Positions 1 to 8,495 of a stretch of 32,784 nt of DNA are shown here, piece by piece. The DNA lies in assembly GCA_964576255.1 (NCBI GenBank), contig CAZNUK010000019.1, positions 1-32,784 on the forward strand. Direction: 5' to 3'. Source of the DNA: Eshraghiella sp964576255. GTDB taxonomy: Bacteria > Bacillota > Clostridia > Lachnospirales > Lachnospiraceae. How positions within the stretch are numbered: the first letter of the stretch is position 1; each line of letters starts with the position of its first letter. The notes under the pieces were generated by a model, which was given only the letters and a program-made list of their open reading frames with translations, had not been told where the DNA came from and ran no database searches. The position numbers were made by a program, and so were the translations under genes.

Positions 1-183
1 CTGACCAACCATCTTAAGAAGACCTCTTCTTGAATGATGATCCTTCTGGTTAACCTTGAGATGTTCTGTAAGTTCATTAATTCTTGCTGTAAGAATTGCA
101 ATCTGAACTTCAGGAGAACCTGTGTCTCCAGGATTTCTACCGTACTCTGCAATAATCTGAGCCTTTTTTTCTTTTGCTATCAT
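1..183 (-). CDS. rpsO: 30S ribosomal protein S15 (partial, N-terminal 61 residues)
   Basis: S15 binds the central domain of 16S rRNA and nucleates assembly of the 30S platform. The minus-strand reading starts MIAKEKKAQIIAEYGRNPGD, then TGSPEVQIAILTARI and NELTEHLKVNQKDHHSRRGL, which is the conserved N-terminal half of bacterial S15; HHSRRGL is the rRNA-contacting signature. The full protein is about 89 residues, so roughly the last 28 lie outside the window. An AGGAGG ribosome site is eight bases before the ATG. It follows ribF and has its own promoter (278-306), but no terminator is seen between ribF and rpsO, so read-through from the nusA operon is likely. Confidence 0.97.
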   Translation of the reverse strand, partial: MIAKEKKAQIIAEYGRNPGDTGSPEVQIAILTARINELTEHLKVNQKDHHSRRGLLKMVGQ

Positions 184-271
184 AATGATAACCTCCTTAA
201 TTTTATTAATCGCTAAGTACTAAGCAACAGGTCGGAGTGTCCCGCCACCGAGCACCAGCTAAACATATTAC
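184..271 (-). promoter_or_regulatory. rpsO 5' leader, candidate S15 autoregulatory RNA
   Basis: About 88 bases separate the inferred transcription start from the rpsO ATG, long for a gene with a simple ribosome site. The middle is GC-rich in an AT-rich surrounding (223-265) and can fold: GGTG/GTGGCGGGACAC/CCGACC elements pair into a short helix, with a GU-GGC arrangement like the S15 site on 16S rRNA. S15 is known to repress its own translation through structured leaders in many bacteria. The fold here is judged by eye and no exact match to a described S15-leader class is claimed. Confidence 0.4.
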
Positions 272-277
272 CTAACA

Positions 278-306
278 ATGCTACCACAATCCTTATTAAA
301 AATCAA
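278..306 (-). promoter_or_regulatory. Sigma-A promoter of rpsO
   Basis: Read on the minus strand: -35 TTGATT (301-306), 17-base spacer, -10 TAGCAT (278-283). It lies a few bases past the ribF stop codon and points at rpsO, giving a transcription start near 271. Confidence 0.7.
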
Positions 307-311
307 GAATT

Positions 312-1232
312 TTATAGCATAAAATATGTTTTTGTAAATTCAATATCCTTGGCAATCTGATTTGACAATGCTTCAACACTTCCAAACCGCATTTCCGGTC
401 TCTGGAAATGGAATAACTGTACTTTAACATTCTCTTTGTACACATCCTTATCAAAGTCCAGAATGAAAGTTTCTATGGCAACCTCATTATTCTCTGACAC
501 TGTTGGTTTAACACCAATATTAGTTATTCCATAATAGGTTTCGTCATCAATAATTACTTTGGATGCATACACACCTCTAGGTGGTAACAGTTTGTCCTCT
601 TCCGGAATAATATTTGCCGTAGGAAAGCCCATTGTGGTTCCAAAATGATTTCCGTGCTGAATCTTTCCGGCGATTGTATATGGATAACCTAATAGAATAT
701 TGGCATTTTCCATATTTCCTTCCTTAACCTCTTCGCGAATCCAGCTACTGCTAATTTCTCTCTGGTTAAGCAATTCCTTGTCCAAAACTACCGCATTATA
801 TTTATATAGCTTCTGGGCCGCCTTAAGAACATCCGTATTACCTGCTCTGTCCTTGCCAAAATTCCAGTCAGAACCCACAACAACGTAAGCTGCGTTAAGT
901 TTATTTTTGATGATTTGTTCAATAAAGCTAAGTGGCTCCATTGCCGCAGTGTCAGCATCAAAAGGATACTCAACAACAATATCCACACCCAGCTCCTTAA
1001 AAATATCAAACCGTTCCTTATTGGTGGTGATTTTTTCGCCCTCCATATAAGAAAAACCAAGACCTTTTACTGCCTTAAAGGTAAATGCAACCAAAAACAT
1101 ATTTTCAGACTTGGCAATTTCCTTCGCTTTGGCAAAAAGCTTTCGATGACCTTTGTGAATACCATCAAATTTACCAAAGGTAACCACTGTTCTACCTGTC
1201 ATGCTAAAAGCCTTATTATCAATTACTATCAT
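312..1232 (-). CDS. ribF: Bifunctional riboflavin kinase / FMN adenylyltransferase
   Basis: Converts riboflavin to FMN and FMN to FAD in the cytoplasm. The N-terminal half is the nucleotidyltransferase domain, with GKFDGIHKGHRKLF near residue 21 (the HxGH-like nucleotide-binding signature) and SSSWIREEVKEG near 160. The C-terminal flavokinase domain starts at about residue 187 with GKIQHGNHFGTTMGFPTANI, followed by PPRGVYA and the conserved acidic core (EVAIETFILDFDKDVY). At 306 residues it has the usual length. The ATG comes eight bases after the truB stop with a modest GGAGAG site, so the two are cotranscribed. truB-ribF-rpsO is a standard Firmicute order. Confidence 0.97.
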   Translation of the reverse strand: MIVIDNKAFSMTGRTVVTFGKFDGIHKGHRKLFAKAKEIAKSENMFLVAFTFKAVKGLGFSYMEGEKITTNKERFDIFKELGVDIVVEYPFDADTAAMEPLSFIEQIIKNKLNAAYVVVGSDWNFGKDRAGNTDVLKAAQKLYKYNAVVLDKELLNQREISSSWIREEVKEGNMENANILLGYPYTIAGKIQHGNHFGTTMGFPTANIIPEEDKLLPPRGVYASKVIIDDETYYGITNIGVKPTVSENNEVAIETFILDFDKDVYKENVKVQLFHFQRPEMRFGSVEALSNQIAKDIEFTKTYFML

Positions 1233-1240
1233 TAATTATG

Positions 1241-2128
1241 TCACTCTCCATTTTGGAACATTTTGTAAGGTTTATAGAATCCTTCTACATCAGATTCATA
1301 CACTCCGGCAAATCTTTTTCCCTCTTCAAAGTACACCCTTACCATTCCATTAGGTTCATTATCATTACGTAAAAATTTGTTACCATTGGATACAAGCATA
1401 GCTCTTCTTCCATTGACAACAATTTCCGGATACTCTTTAAATACTTCATCTACAGGATAAAGCATAGTGAGGAAATCCTCTTTACCGGCTATTTTCTCTA
1501 TTTCCCCAAGAGTCTTTGCTTCGTCAATAGAAAAAATACCAACTCTGGTTCTTGTAAGCTCTTCCATACAAGCGCCACAACCAAGCATTGCACCAATATC
1601 CCTACACAATGAACGAATATAAGTTCCTTTGCCACAGCTAATTCTCATGGTAACTCTTGGAAAATCCACATTAACAATCTCAATTTCTGAGATTGTAACC
1701 CTTCTTGGCTTTCGCTCTACAACCTGTCCTTCCCTTGCCAGCTCATATAACTTTTTACCGTTTATTTTGATAGCTGAATACATAGGAGGAATCTGGTCAT
1801 ATTCCCCGACAAAAGAATTAATTGCATTAATAAGCTGTTCCTCATTAACATTTACAGCTTTTTCTTCAATGACTTTTCCGGAGATATCTTCTGTATCCGT
1901 AGTTATTCCAAGAAGCATCACCGCCTCATACTCCTTACTTCTATCCGTAAGCATATCACACAGCTTGGTTCCACTTCCAAGACACACAGGAAGTACTCCT
2001 ACCGCATCCGGGTCGAGAGTCCCCGTATGGCCAATTTTTTTCTGTTTTAAAATACCTCTAAGCTTAGCCACAACATCATGGGAGGTATATCCTCTTTCTT
2101 TGTATACATTAATAATTCCGTTGTACAC
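1241..2128 (-). CDS. truB: tRNA pseudouridine(55) synthase TruB
   Basis: Isomerises U55 in the T-loop of tRNAs. The catalytic motif GHTGTLDPDAVGVLPVCLG sits at residues 33-51, with Asp39 the expected nucleophile. YSAIKINGKKLYELAREG and RISCGKGTYIRSLCRDIG are the other conserved TruB motifs, and a C-terminal PUA-like tail follows. The start codon is GTG, chosen because a GGAGG site lies five bases upstream and no ATG is nearby. The gene begins 11 bases after the nrnA stop, within the same operon. Length (295 residues) is normal. Confidence 0.97.
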   Translation of the reverse strand: MYNGIINVYKERGYTSHDVVAKLRGILKQKKIGHTGTLDPDAVGVLPVCLGSGTKLCDMLTDRSKEYEAVMLLGITTDTEDISGKVIEEKAVNVNEEQLINAINSFVGEYDQIPPMYSAIKINGKKLYELAREGQVVERKPRRVTISEIEIVNVDFPRVTMRISCGKGTYIRSLCRDIGAMLGCGACMEELTRTRVGIFSIDEAKTLGEIEKIAGKEDFLTMLYPVDEVFKEYPEIVVNGRRAMLVSNGNKFLRNDNEPNGMVRVYFEEGKRFAGVYESDVEGFYKPYKMFQNGE

Positions 2129-2139
2129 TTAAACCTCCG

Positions 2140-3093
2140 TTACATCTGCTGTCTCATCAGCTCCGAAACTTTATTAACAACATCTTCACAGGACATTTTA
2201 ACAGTGAAACCCGCAGCTCTTATGTGTCCGCCTCCGCCAAATTCATTAGCGATACAGTTAACATCTATTTTATCCACCGAACGAAGACTTACCTTAAGAG
2301 ACCCATCCGGCAAATCAAACATAAACATCGCCACTTCAACACCCTTGGTGAATCTTAACTGGTCAATAACACCATTTAAATCTCTTCCCGGGATACCATA
2401 TTCGTTAAGAGTTTTTAACGATATATATGAGTAAATTAGTTTACCCTCCAAAAGAAGTTCACTATTACACAATGCAATACCCATCATCTTATTCTGAACA
2501 TAGCTTTTTCTAAAAAAAGTGTCATCAATTATCGCTGTAAAATCAATGCCCTTTTCCATAAGAATCCCTGCTATTTCCATAGTTCTTCCGGTTGTGGACT
2601 GATATTTAAATACACCTGAATCATGAACCATTCCAAGATACAGGCATTCTGCTGTAGCTTTGGAAATCTTGTCTTCATCCAACAACTCAAATAATACTTC
2701 GCTGGCAGAACCAATCTTTGGAAATACATGATTAACATCTGCAAATCCACTGGATGTAACATGATGGTCAATGCATACTGTTTTGCGGGCATTTTCAATA
2801 AGCTTTACAGTAAAATCCGCAACTCTTCCTAAATCTCCGCAATCCAGTACAACAAACAAATCATATACTTTATCTTTATCGGATGCAGATGTTTTAATCT
2901 TATCGGCACCCTTTAAGAACATAAAGCTGTCAGAAAGGGGTTCCAAATAGATATCCACTACTAAATCAGGCAAATTTTCCTGTAAATAATTATACAATCC
3001 AAGAGTGGAGCCGGCACAGTCACCATCCGGTCTAACGTGACCTGTGATGGCAACTGTACTGACATCCTTTAAAATTTCATTAATTGAATTCAT
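2140..3093 (-). CDS. nrnA: DHH-family phosphoesterase (NrnA-like nanoRNase / pAp phosphatase)
   Basis: Members degrade 2-5-nucleotide RNAs and dephosphorylate 3'-phosphoadenosine 5'-phosphate. The DHH domain shows ITGHVRPDGDCAGSTLGLY near the N-terminus, VVLDCGDLGR, and the DHH signature CIDHHVTSSGFADVNH. The C-terminal DHHA1 domain has GGGGHIRAAGF near the end. The start MNSINEILKD is preferred over longer in-frame options because those would run far back into rbfA. This ATG overlaps the rbfA end by 14 bases with a GGAAGAAG site, implying translational coupling. 317 residues is typical. Its place between rbfA and truB is the usual Firmicute arrangement. Confidence 0.93.
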   Translation of the reverse strand: MNSINEILKDVSTVAITGHVRPDGDCAGSTLGLYNYLQENLPDLVVDIYLEPLSDSFMFLKGADKIKTSASDKDKVYDLFVVLDCGDLGRVADFTVKLIENARKTVCIDHHVTSSGFADVNHVFPKIGSASEVLFELLDEDKISKATAECLYLGMVHDSGVFKYQSTTGRTMEIAGILMEKGIDFTAIIDDTFFRKSYVQNKMMGIALCNSELLLEGKLIYSYISLKTLNEYGIPGRDLNGVIDQLRFTKGVEVAMFMFDLPDGSLKVSLRSVDKIDVNCIANEFGGGGHIRAAGFTVKMSCEDVVNKVSELMRQQM

Positions 3094-3466
3094 CTTCTTC
3101 CACTTCTTCCTCTTGTTTTCCATTAATTTCATCAATAAGTCTTGACATATTAACACCATACTCAATTGACTGGTCAAGTACAAAAGTTATTTCAGGAGTG
3201 TTTCTCAGATTAATCCTTTTTGCAAGAAGTGTTCTTATATATCCTTCTGCACTTTTTAAGCCCTTAATGGTATTCTGCTGTGACTCTACATCACCCAGAA
3301 CACTAATATAAGCTTTGCAAGTCTTTAAATCCGGAGAAACATTAACCGCTACAACACTTGTCATAGGATTAATTCTTGGATCTTTAATTTCAGAACGAAT
3401 AACATTACTAAGTTCTTTATGAACCTCGTTATTAATTCTGGTTATTTTAATACTATTTTTACGCAT
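3080..3466 (-). CDS. rbfA: Ribosome-binding factor A
   Basis: RbfA is a KH-fold protein that binds immature 30S subunits and helps mature the 5' end of 16S rRNA. The sequence begins MRKNSIKITRINNEVHKELS and contains EIKDPRI and VAVNVSPDLKTCKAYISVLG, the conserved KH core, then an acidic C-terminal tail (EEEVEEDEFN). A strong AGGAGG lies before the ATG and the gene begins nine bases after the infB stop. 128 residues is usual. Confidence 0.96.
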   Translation of the reverse strand: MRKNSIKITRINNEVHKELSNVIRSEIKDPRINPMTSVVAVNVSPDLKTCKAYISVLGDVESQQNTIKGLKSAEGYIRTLLAKRINLRNTPEITFVLDQSIEYGVNMSRLIDEINGKQEEEVEEDEFN

Positions 3467-3475
3467 AGTCGCCTC

Positions 3476-6205
3476 CTAGCGTGGTACCTCTACCATCATA
3501 TATGCCTCAAGAATATCTCCTTCAGCAATATCATTGAATTTTTCAAGTACACAACCGCATTCATAGCCTTCCTTAACTTCTTTTGCGTCATCCTTAAATC
3601 TCTTAAGTGATGCAAGTGGACCATCATATACCACTTCATTATCACGCATAAGACGAATTGAACAGCCTCTCTTCATAATACCATCAAGCACGTAAGAACC
3701 TGCAATTGTACCAATTCCTGATGCCTTGTAAGTCTGTCTTACCTCTGCATGACCGATTACCTTCTCTTCATAGGTTGGCTCAAGCATACCCTTCATGGCA
3801 GCCTCAACATCTTCAATTGCCTGATAGATTACTCTGTAAAGTCTTAAATCAACATTCTCCTGCTCAGCAACAATTCTTGCCTGATTATCAGGACGAACGT
3901 TAAATGCAATAATAATTGCATTAGATGCAGATGCAAGGATTACGTCGGATTCATTAACGGCACCAACGCCGGCATGAATAACCTTAACAACAACCTCTTC
4001 ATTAGATAATTTAATAAGACTCTGTTTAACTGCCTCAACTGAACCCTGAACGTCAGCCTTAACAATAATATTAAGCTCTTTTAAATTACCTGCCTGAATC
4101 TGTGAGAACAAGTCATCAAGTGACATTCTTGCCTTAGTATCATCAAGGAGCTTAACTCTGCCTTCACGAATGAATGTTTCAGCAAATGCTCTTGCTTCCT
4201 TCTCTGTCTCAGGTGATACAAATACATCACCTGCATTAGGAACTTCACCAAGACCAAGAATCTCAACAGGAATTGAAGGCCCTGCCTCCTGGATTCTTCT
4301 TCCCTTATCATCAACCATTGCACGGATTTTACCATAGCATGAACCAACAGCAATATTGTCTCCTACATGAAGTGTTCCCTTCTGTACAAGTACAGTTGCA
4401 ACAGTTCCTTTGCCCTTATCAAGTCTTCCTTCAATAACAAGACCTCTTGCTCTTCTGTCAGGGTTTGCTTTTAATTCAAGCATTTCTGCTGTTAATAAGA
4501 GCATATCAAGAAGGTTATCAATACCCTCTTTAGTATGCGCAGAAACAGGACAAAAAATAGTAGATCCGCCCCAATCTTCTGCGATTAATTCATATTCAAC
4601 TAATTCCTGCTTAACTCTGTCAATATTAGCACTTGGTTTATCAATCTTATTAATTGCAACAACAATTTCAATTCCGGCAGCCTTGGCATGGTTAATAGCC
4701 TCTACTGTCTGTGGCATTACACCATCATCCGCTGCTACTACAAGGATAGCAATATCTGTAGATTTAGCACCACGAAGTCTCATGGCAGTAAATGCTTCAT
4801 GTCCCGGTGTATCAAGGAATGTAATCTGCTGGCCATGTGTCTCAACAGTGTAAGCACCGATATGCTGTGTAATTCCACCGGCTTCTCTTGATGTAACATT
4901 AGATGAACGAATTGCATCAAGAAGTGATGTTTTACCATGGTCTACATGACCCATTACACAGACAACTGGTGGTCTTGACACAAGTGTAGCTGGATCTTCC
5001 TCTTCTTCTTTAAGAAGCTCCTCAATAACGTCAACCTTAACTTCATGCTCACAGATACAGTTAAATTCAAGAGCAATTTCCTCCGCTGTATCAAAATCAA
5101 TTTCCTGATTAATTGTTACAACAGTTCCTTTTAAGAACAACTTTTTAACAACTACAGCAGGTGTTACTTTCATCTTATCAGCAAGCTCTTTAATTGTTAA
5201 TGTGTCTGGAAGAACAAGTGTCTTAATTGTTTCCTCCTCTTCCTTCTTAGGCTGTAGCTGTGGCTTATTCTTCTTAGCCTTTTCAAGAGCCTTTGTATTC
5301 TCCTGACGCTCAGGTCTGTCATAGAAGGAATTATCCTTTCTACGATTCTCACGCTCTCTGCTTCTCTGCTCTTTTGCCTCTCTGTCCTTCATTGCATCAG
5401 CGCCATCAAAAGATGCTACAACATTCTTATCTTCTTTTCTGAAGCCTCTGTCATTCTGACCTCTGCGGTTATCGTTAAAGTTCTGTCTTCCTTCCGGACG
5501 ACCGCCTTCAGCTCTTCTTTCTCTTCCTTCAGGTCTGCCCTCCGGACGACCACCTTCAGCTCTTCTTTCTCTTCCTTCAGGTCTGCCCTCAGAACGTCCC
5601 TCAGGTTTCTGTCCAAATCTGTCGCTTGGGCGCTGTCCTTCATGCTTCTGGGCAAATCTGTCGCTTGGACGCTGTCCTTCCGGCTTGTGTCCAAATCTGT
5701 CACTTGGACGCTGACCATCATGTTTCTGGGCAAATCTTTCACTTGGGCGAAGTCCGTCAGGTCTTCTCTCCGGTCTACCCTCTGGGCGACCACCTTCTGG
5801 TCTTCTCTCTCTTCCATCCGGACGTGGACCTCTGCCTTCAGGTCTTCTTTCTCTGTCTCTTATTTCTTTTCTTCCAGAATACTGTGGATTAAATACCCTT
5901 GTAATATTCTTTTTAGGAGCTTTATCCTGTGCAGCTTTTTCCCCCTGTGACTGCTCTTTAGCAGGCTCCTTTGCTACTTCTTTTGCGGACTCCTTGACAG
6001 TTTCTTTTGTCTCTGATTTAACCGGCTCCTTAGCAGGCTCTTTAGCCGTCAGTTCAGGAGCACTGAATTTTTTCTTAGCCATTACAACTTCATCCTCTGT
6101 AATAGAACTGTTATGGCTCTTAATTTCGCTGTTATGAACTGATAAATACTCTATCAATTCTTTATTTGTTATATTTAATTCTTTTGATAATTCGCGAACT
6201 CTCAT
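3476..6205 (-). CDS. infB: Translation initiation factor IF-2
   Basis: GTPase that brings fMet-tRNA to the 30S P site and promotes subunit joining. Residues 1-50 form the first IF2-N helical module (MRVRELSKELNITNKELIEY). Residues 50-325 are a low-complexity, Lys/Glu- then Arg/Gly/Pro-rich linker. A second IF2-N module follows at about 332-385. The G domain has G1 GHVDHGKT at 419-426, then DTPGHEAF, NKID and SAHT. The beta-barrel, domain III and the C-terminal fMet-tRNA domain complete the 909 residues. The core is entirely standard; the linker is longer and more repetitive than in most relatives (see repeat entry). ylxQ ends ten bases upstream. Confidence 0.98.
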   Translation of the reverse strand: MRVRELSKELNITNKELIEYLSVHNSEIKSHNSSITEDEVVMAKKKFSAPELTAKEPAKEPVKSETKETVKESAKEVAKEPAKEQSQGEKAAQDKAPKKNITRVFNPQYSGRKEIRDRERRPEGRGPRPDGRERRPEGGRPEGRPERRPDGLRPSERFAQKHDGQRPSDRFGHKPEGQRPSDRFAQKHEGQRPSDRFGQKPEGRSEGRPEGRERRAEGGRPEGRPEGRERRAEGGRPEGRQNFNDNRRGQNDRGFRKEDKNVVASFDGADAMKDREAKEQRSRERENRRKDNSFYDRPERQENTKALEKAKKNKPQLQPKKEEEETIKTLVLPDTLTIKELADKMKVTPAVVVKKLFLKGTVVTINQEIDFDTAEEIALEFNCICEHEVKVDVIEELLKEEEEDPATLVSRPPVVCVMGHVDHGKTSLLDAIRSSNVTSREAGGITQHIGAYTVETHGQQITFLDTPGHEAFTAMRLRGAKSTDIAILVVAADDGVMPQTVEAINHAKAAGIEIVVAINKIDKPSANIDRVKQELVEYELIAEDWGGSTIFCPVSAHTKEGIDNLLDMLLLTAEMLELKANPDRRARGLVIEGRLDKGKGTVATVLVQKGTLHVGDNIAVGSCYGKIRAMVDDKGRRIQEAGPSIPVEILGLGEVPNAGDVFVSPETEKEARAFAETFIREGRVKLLDDTKARMSLDDLFSQIQAGNLKELNIIVKADVQGSVEAVKQSLIKLSNEEVVVKVIHAGVGAVNESDVILASASNAIIIAFNVRPDNQARIVAEQENVDLRLYRVIYQAIEDVEAAMKGMLEPTYEEKVIGHAEVRQTYKASGIGTIAGSYVLDGIMKRGCSIRLMRDNEVVYDGPLASLKRFKDDAKEVKEGYECGCVLEKFNDIAEGDILEAYMMVEVPR
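5489..5749 (-). repeat. In-frame tandem repeats in the IF-2 linker
   Basis: Two adjacent in-frame arrays. Residues 153-204 hold four 13-residue units of the form RPSDRFxxKxEGQ, alternating FAQKHEG and FGHKPEG/FGQKPEG versions. Residues 206-239 hold two 16-residue units built on RPEGRERRAEGG. Copies are nearly identical at DNA level, indicating recent expansion, and all lengths are multiples of three so the frame is kept. The segment is very basic and predicted to be disordered. Confidence 0.9.
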
Positions 6206-6214
6206 TTAGTTACA

Positions 6215-6520
6215 CTAACCTCCTAATTTCTTGATTATTGCATTTGCGAAGCCTTCATCAAGAATACCTACCGATGTACGCATTTCGCAACCAATCCCAT
6301 GACCAAGGGAATCCTTATCACCGTATATAATCAACGGAATATTATAAAAATTCGTCTTGTTAGTGAATAACTTTTTAGTGTTATCCGAAGCGTCTTTTGC
6401 TACTATGACAAGCTTTGCTTTTTGCTCTTTAATGGCTTTCTCTGTGGAAAACTCACCGCTTACAACCTTACCGGCTCTTTTGGCTATTCCGATGAGGGAA
6501 ATAATACTATCTTGTTTCAT
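6215..6520 (-). CDS. ylxQ: L7Ae/L30e-family ribosomal protein YlxQ
   Basis: A small RNA-binding protein of the L7Ae/L30e/Gadd45 fold; YlxQ-type proteins are encoded between rnpM and infB in Firmicutes. The sequence MKQDSIISLIGIAKRAGKVV, then KLVIVAKDASDNTKKLF and SVGILDEGFANAIIKKLGG, matches the fold's RNA-binding GxxxxxK and LVIxAxDAS motifs. The chosen ATG overlaps the rnpM stop by 14 bases and has a GGAGAAG ribosome site inside the end of rnpM. A longer in-frame start would begin far inside rnpM and is not credible. 101 residues is typical. Exact physiological role is unsettled. Confidence 0.9.
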   Translation of the reverse strand: MKQDSIISLIGIAKRAGKVVSGEFSTEKAIKEQKAKLVIVAKDASDNTKKLFTNKTNFYNIPLIIYGDKDSLGHGIGCEMRTSVGILDEGFANAIIKKLGG

Positions 6521-6785
6521 ACTTCTCCATCTCCTTAAGCAGCTCATCATATACAGCAGATGGAATCTGGGTTTTAAGAGAACGTTCAAGTCCTTTATTT
6601 TTTACAGCCTTTGAAAAACAATCCATTGATTTACAAATATATGCTCCTCTGCCGTTTTTCTTGCCTGTATCATCCAGAAGAATTTCGTTCTCACTATTTT
6701 TGATTACTCTCATCATGCTTTTTTTGTCTTTATTCTCACCACATCCAACACACTGTCTCTGTGGTATTTTTTTAACAACTGCCAT
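6507..6785 (-). CDS. rnpM: RnpM/YlxR family protein (RNase P modulator, DUF448)
   Basis: A small RNA-binding protein formerly called YlxR, reported in Bacillus to bind the RNase P RNA and modulate its activity. The family signature is clear: PQRQCVGCGENKDKKSMMRV at the N-terminus, then GRGAYICKSMDCFSKAVK, and a helical C-terminus. The first two cysteines form CVGC. The ribosome site (AGGTAAAA) is weaker than that of its neighbours. It lies 35 bases after nusA. 92 residues is the normal length. Confidence 0.93.
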   Translation of the reverse strand: MAVVKKIPQRQCVGCGENKDKKSMMRVIKNSENEILLDDTGKKNGRGAYICKSMDCFSKAVKNKGLERSLKTQIPSAVYDELLKEMEKYETR

Positions 6786-6820
6786 ATGTTTTACCTATAT
6801 TAGTTTTCGTCGGAATATTC

Positions 6821-7933
6821 TTAATATTCTCCATCATAGTTCTCATCATATTCATCGTATTCTTCATCAGCATACATATCAAAATCAATGAGTCCAAGTT
6901 CCTTTGCCTGTGTCTCACTCTTGATATCAATCTTAAATCCTGTAAGACGTGCTGCAAGTCTTGCATTCTGTCCTTCACGACCAATAGCAAGGGATAACTG
7001 ATAATCAGGAACAATAACCTGTGCAGTCTTTTCTTCATCGTCCGCCCATACAGCAACAACCTTTGCAGGACTTAATGCGTTCTCAATGAGGTTCGCTGGA
7101 TTATCGCTCCAGCTGATAATGTCGATTTTTTCGCCTCTAAGCTCATCAACCACACTGTTAACTCTGCATCCTTCAACACCAACGCAGGCACCAACAGCAT
7201 CCACATCAGGATTTTTAGCCCATACAGCCATTTTAGTTCTTGAACCGGCTTCTCTTGCGATACTCTTAATCTCAACAACACCTGTTCTGATTTCACCAAC
7301 TTCATTTTCAAATAATCTCTTAACAAGGTCCGGATGAGATCTTGAAACAAGAACTCTGAGTCCCTTGTGGTCGCTCTTAACTTCAAGAACATACACCTTA
7401 ACTCTGTCTTTTGGTTTGAATCTCTCACCCTTAACCATTTCGCTTTCATTAAGGATAGCATCCTGTCTTCCAAGGTTAATAATAAGATTTCTTCCTGCAT
7501 ATCTCTGAACGATACCTGTCATAATATCTTTTTCCTTGCTGTAGTATTCATCAAATACTACTCTCTTTTCTTCTTCACGAATTGCCTGAGTGATTACACC
7601 CTTTGCTGCCTGAACACCAATTCTTCCAAGCTTCTCAGATTTAATTTCCACATTAACGGTGTCACCTAATTCATAGCCTGAGCTTAACATCTTAGCTTCT
7701 GCAAGACTAATCTGTGTTACATCATCCTCTACAACTTCAACAACTTCTTTAGCTGCTGTTACGTTAAAATCACCGGTCTTTCTGTCAATCTTAACAGTAA
7801 AATTGTCAGCCTTACCGAAGTGATTCTTACAACCTGTATATAAGGAATTTTCAATTGCAGTAAAAATTGTTTCCTTATTAATTTTCTTCTCCTTTTCTAA
7901 AGCATTAAGTGCTTCGATTAATTCCTTGTTCAT
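6821..7933 (-). CDS. nusA: Transcription termination/antitermination factor NusA
   Basis: Binds RNA polymerase and nascent RNA, controlling pausing and intrinsic termination. The N-terminal polymerase-binding domain occupies about residues 1-125, followed by an S1 domain (DIMTGIVQRYAGRNLIINLG) and two KH domains with GACVGVEGCRVNSVVDELRG and VPDYQLSLAIGREGQNARLA. The C-terminus is an acidic Tyr/Asp/Glu tail without the extra acidic repeats of proteobacterial NusA, as expected in Firmicutes. It lies between rimP and rnpM in the canonical operon, whose leader carries a terminator hairpin that NusA could act on. Confidence 0.98.
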   Translation of the reverse strand: MNKELIEALNALEKEKKINKETIFTAIENSLYTGCKNHFGKADNFTVKIDRKTGDFNVTAAKEVVEVVEDDVTQISLAEAKMLSSGYELGDTVNVEIKSEKLGRIGVQAAKGVITQAIREEEKRVVFDEYYSKEKDIMTGIVQRYAGRNLIINLGRQDAILNESEMVKGERFKPKDRVKVYVLEVKSDHKGLRVLVSRSHPDLVKRLFENEVGEIRTGVVEIKSIAREAGSRTKMAVWAKNPDVDAVGACVGVEGCRVNSVVDELRGEKIDIISWSDNPANLIENALSPAKVVAVWADDEEKTAQVIVPDYQLSLAIGREGQNARLAARLTGFKIDIKSETQAKELGLIDFDMYADEEYDEYDENYDGEY

Positions 7934-7949
7934 TTTGTTTTATCCTCCT

Positions 7950-8417
7950 TTAAAAATACACTGTTTGTCTAATAATTGCTAAATTGGCTCTTTCGAAATC
8001 CATTGTACTGCCGTCTTCAAATTCGATAGTGATTTTATCCTTATCATAAGCTCTTAAAAGTCCAACGAAATCTTTTTTGTGGTCCACTGCCTTATACAGC
8101 TTAAACTCAACCTCTTCATTAAGATTGCGCTCAAAATCCTTATCCTTCTTAAAAGGTCTTCCAAGTCCCGGAGAACTAACCTCCAGAATATAAGCTTCAT
8201 CAATAAAATCCTTTTCGTCCAGCTTGTCGCTGAAGGCACGACTTACGATTTCACAATCCTCCACCGTAATTCCACCCGGCTTATCAATGTATGCTCTAAG
8301 GTATTTGCTTGACCCCTCTTTGACATACTCCAAATCCACTAATTCATAATTATTAGCTTCAATGATTGGCATAATAAGCTCGGTTGCCTTTGACTCATAA
8401 TCGTCTCTTTTTGACAC
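7950..8417 (-). CDS. rimP: Ribosome maturation factor RimP
   Basis: Assists 30S subunit maturation. The sequence contains ANNYELVDLEYVKEGSSKYL, IDKPGGITVEDCEIVSRAFS and YILEVSSPGLGRPFKKDKDF, the hallmarks of the RimP N-terminal domain, with an SH3-like C-terminal domain after it. I choose the GTG that gives VSKRDDYESK, since an AGGAAG site sits seven bases upstream. Another in-frame GTG six codons earlier would overlap that site. This gives 155 residues. First gene of the nusA operon; the leader is described separately. Confidence 0.94.
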   Translation of the reverse strand: MSKRDDYESKATELIMPIIEANNYELVDLEYVKEGSSKYLRAYIDKPGGITVEDCEIVSRAFSDKLDEKDFIDEAYILEVSSPGLGRPFKKDKDFERNLNEEVEFKLYKAVDHKKDFVGLLRAYDKDKITIEFEDGSTMDFERANLAIIRQTVYF

Positions 8418-8436
8418 ACAGTCACTTCCTTTCACA

Positions 8437-8466
8437 TAAAAGAGTGAGCTCCGAAAAGCTCACTCT
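8437..8466 (-). terminator. Terminator-like hairpin in the rimP-nusA operon leader
   Basis: Minus-strand AGAGTGAGCT and AGCTCACTCT form a perfect 10-bp stem around a six-base loop, followed directly by TTTT. It lies between the promoter at 8496-8523 and the rimP ribosome site, so it is in the operon's own 5' leader, about 24-49 bases after the predicted start. It could also stop transcripts arriving from the rhomboid-like gene. In Bacillus subtilis NusA is reported to autoregulate by termination in the leader of the same operon, which this arrangement resembles. Confidence 0.8.
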
Positions 8467-8495
8467 AGCATAAAAATCTTATTACATTAGTTAGT

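Noticed and set aside
34..216. 60-residue plus-strand ORF at the window start
   Set aside because: It lies opposite rpsO, whose reading is certain.
3094..3183. Longer N-terminus for the DHH phosphoesterase
   Set aside because: The extension lies inside rbfA, has no family similarity and no ribosome site, while the internal ATG has both.
5416..5817. Overlapping ORFs on both strands across the infB linker
   Set aside because: The low-complexity repeat keeps alternate frames open by chance; the infB frame is fixed by conserved domains on both sides.
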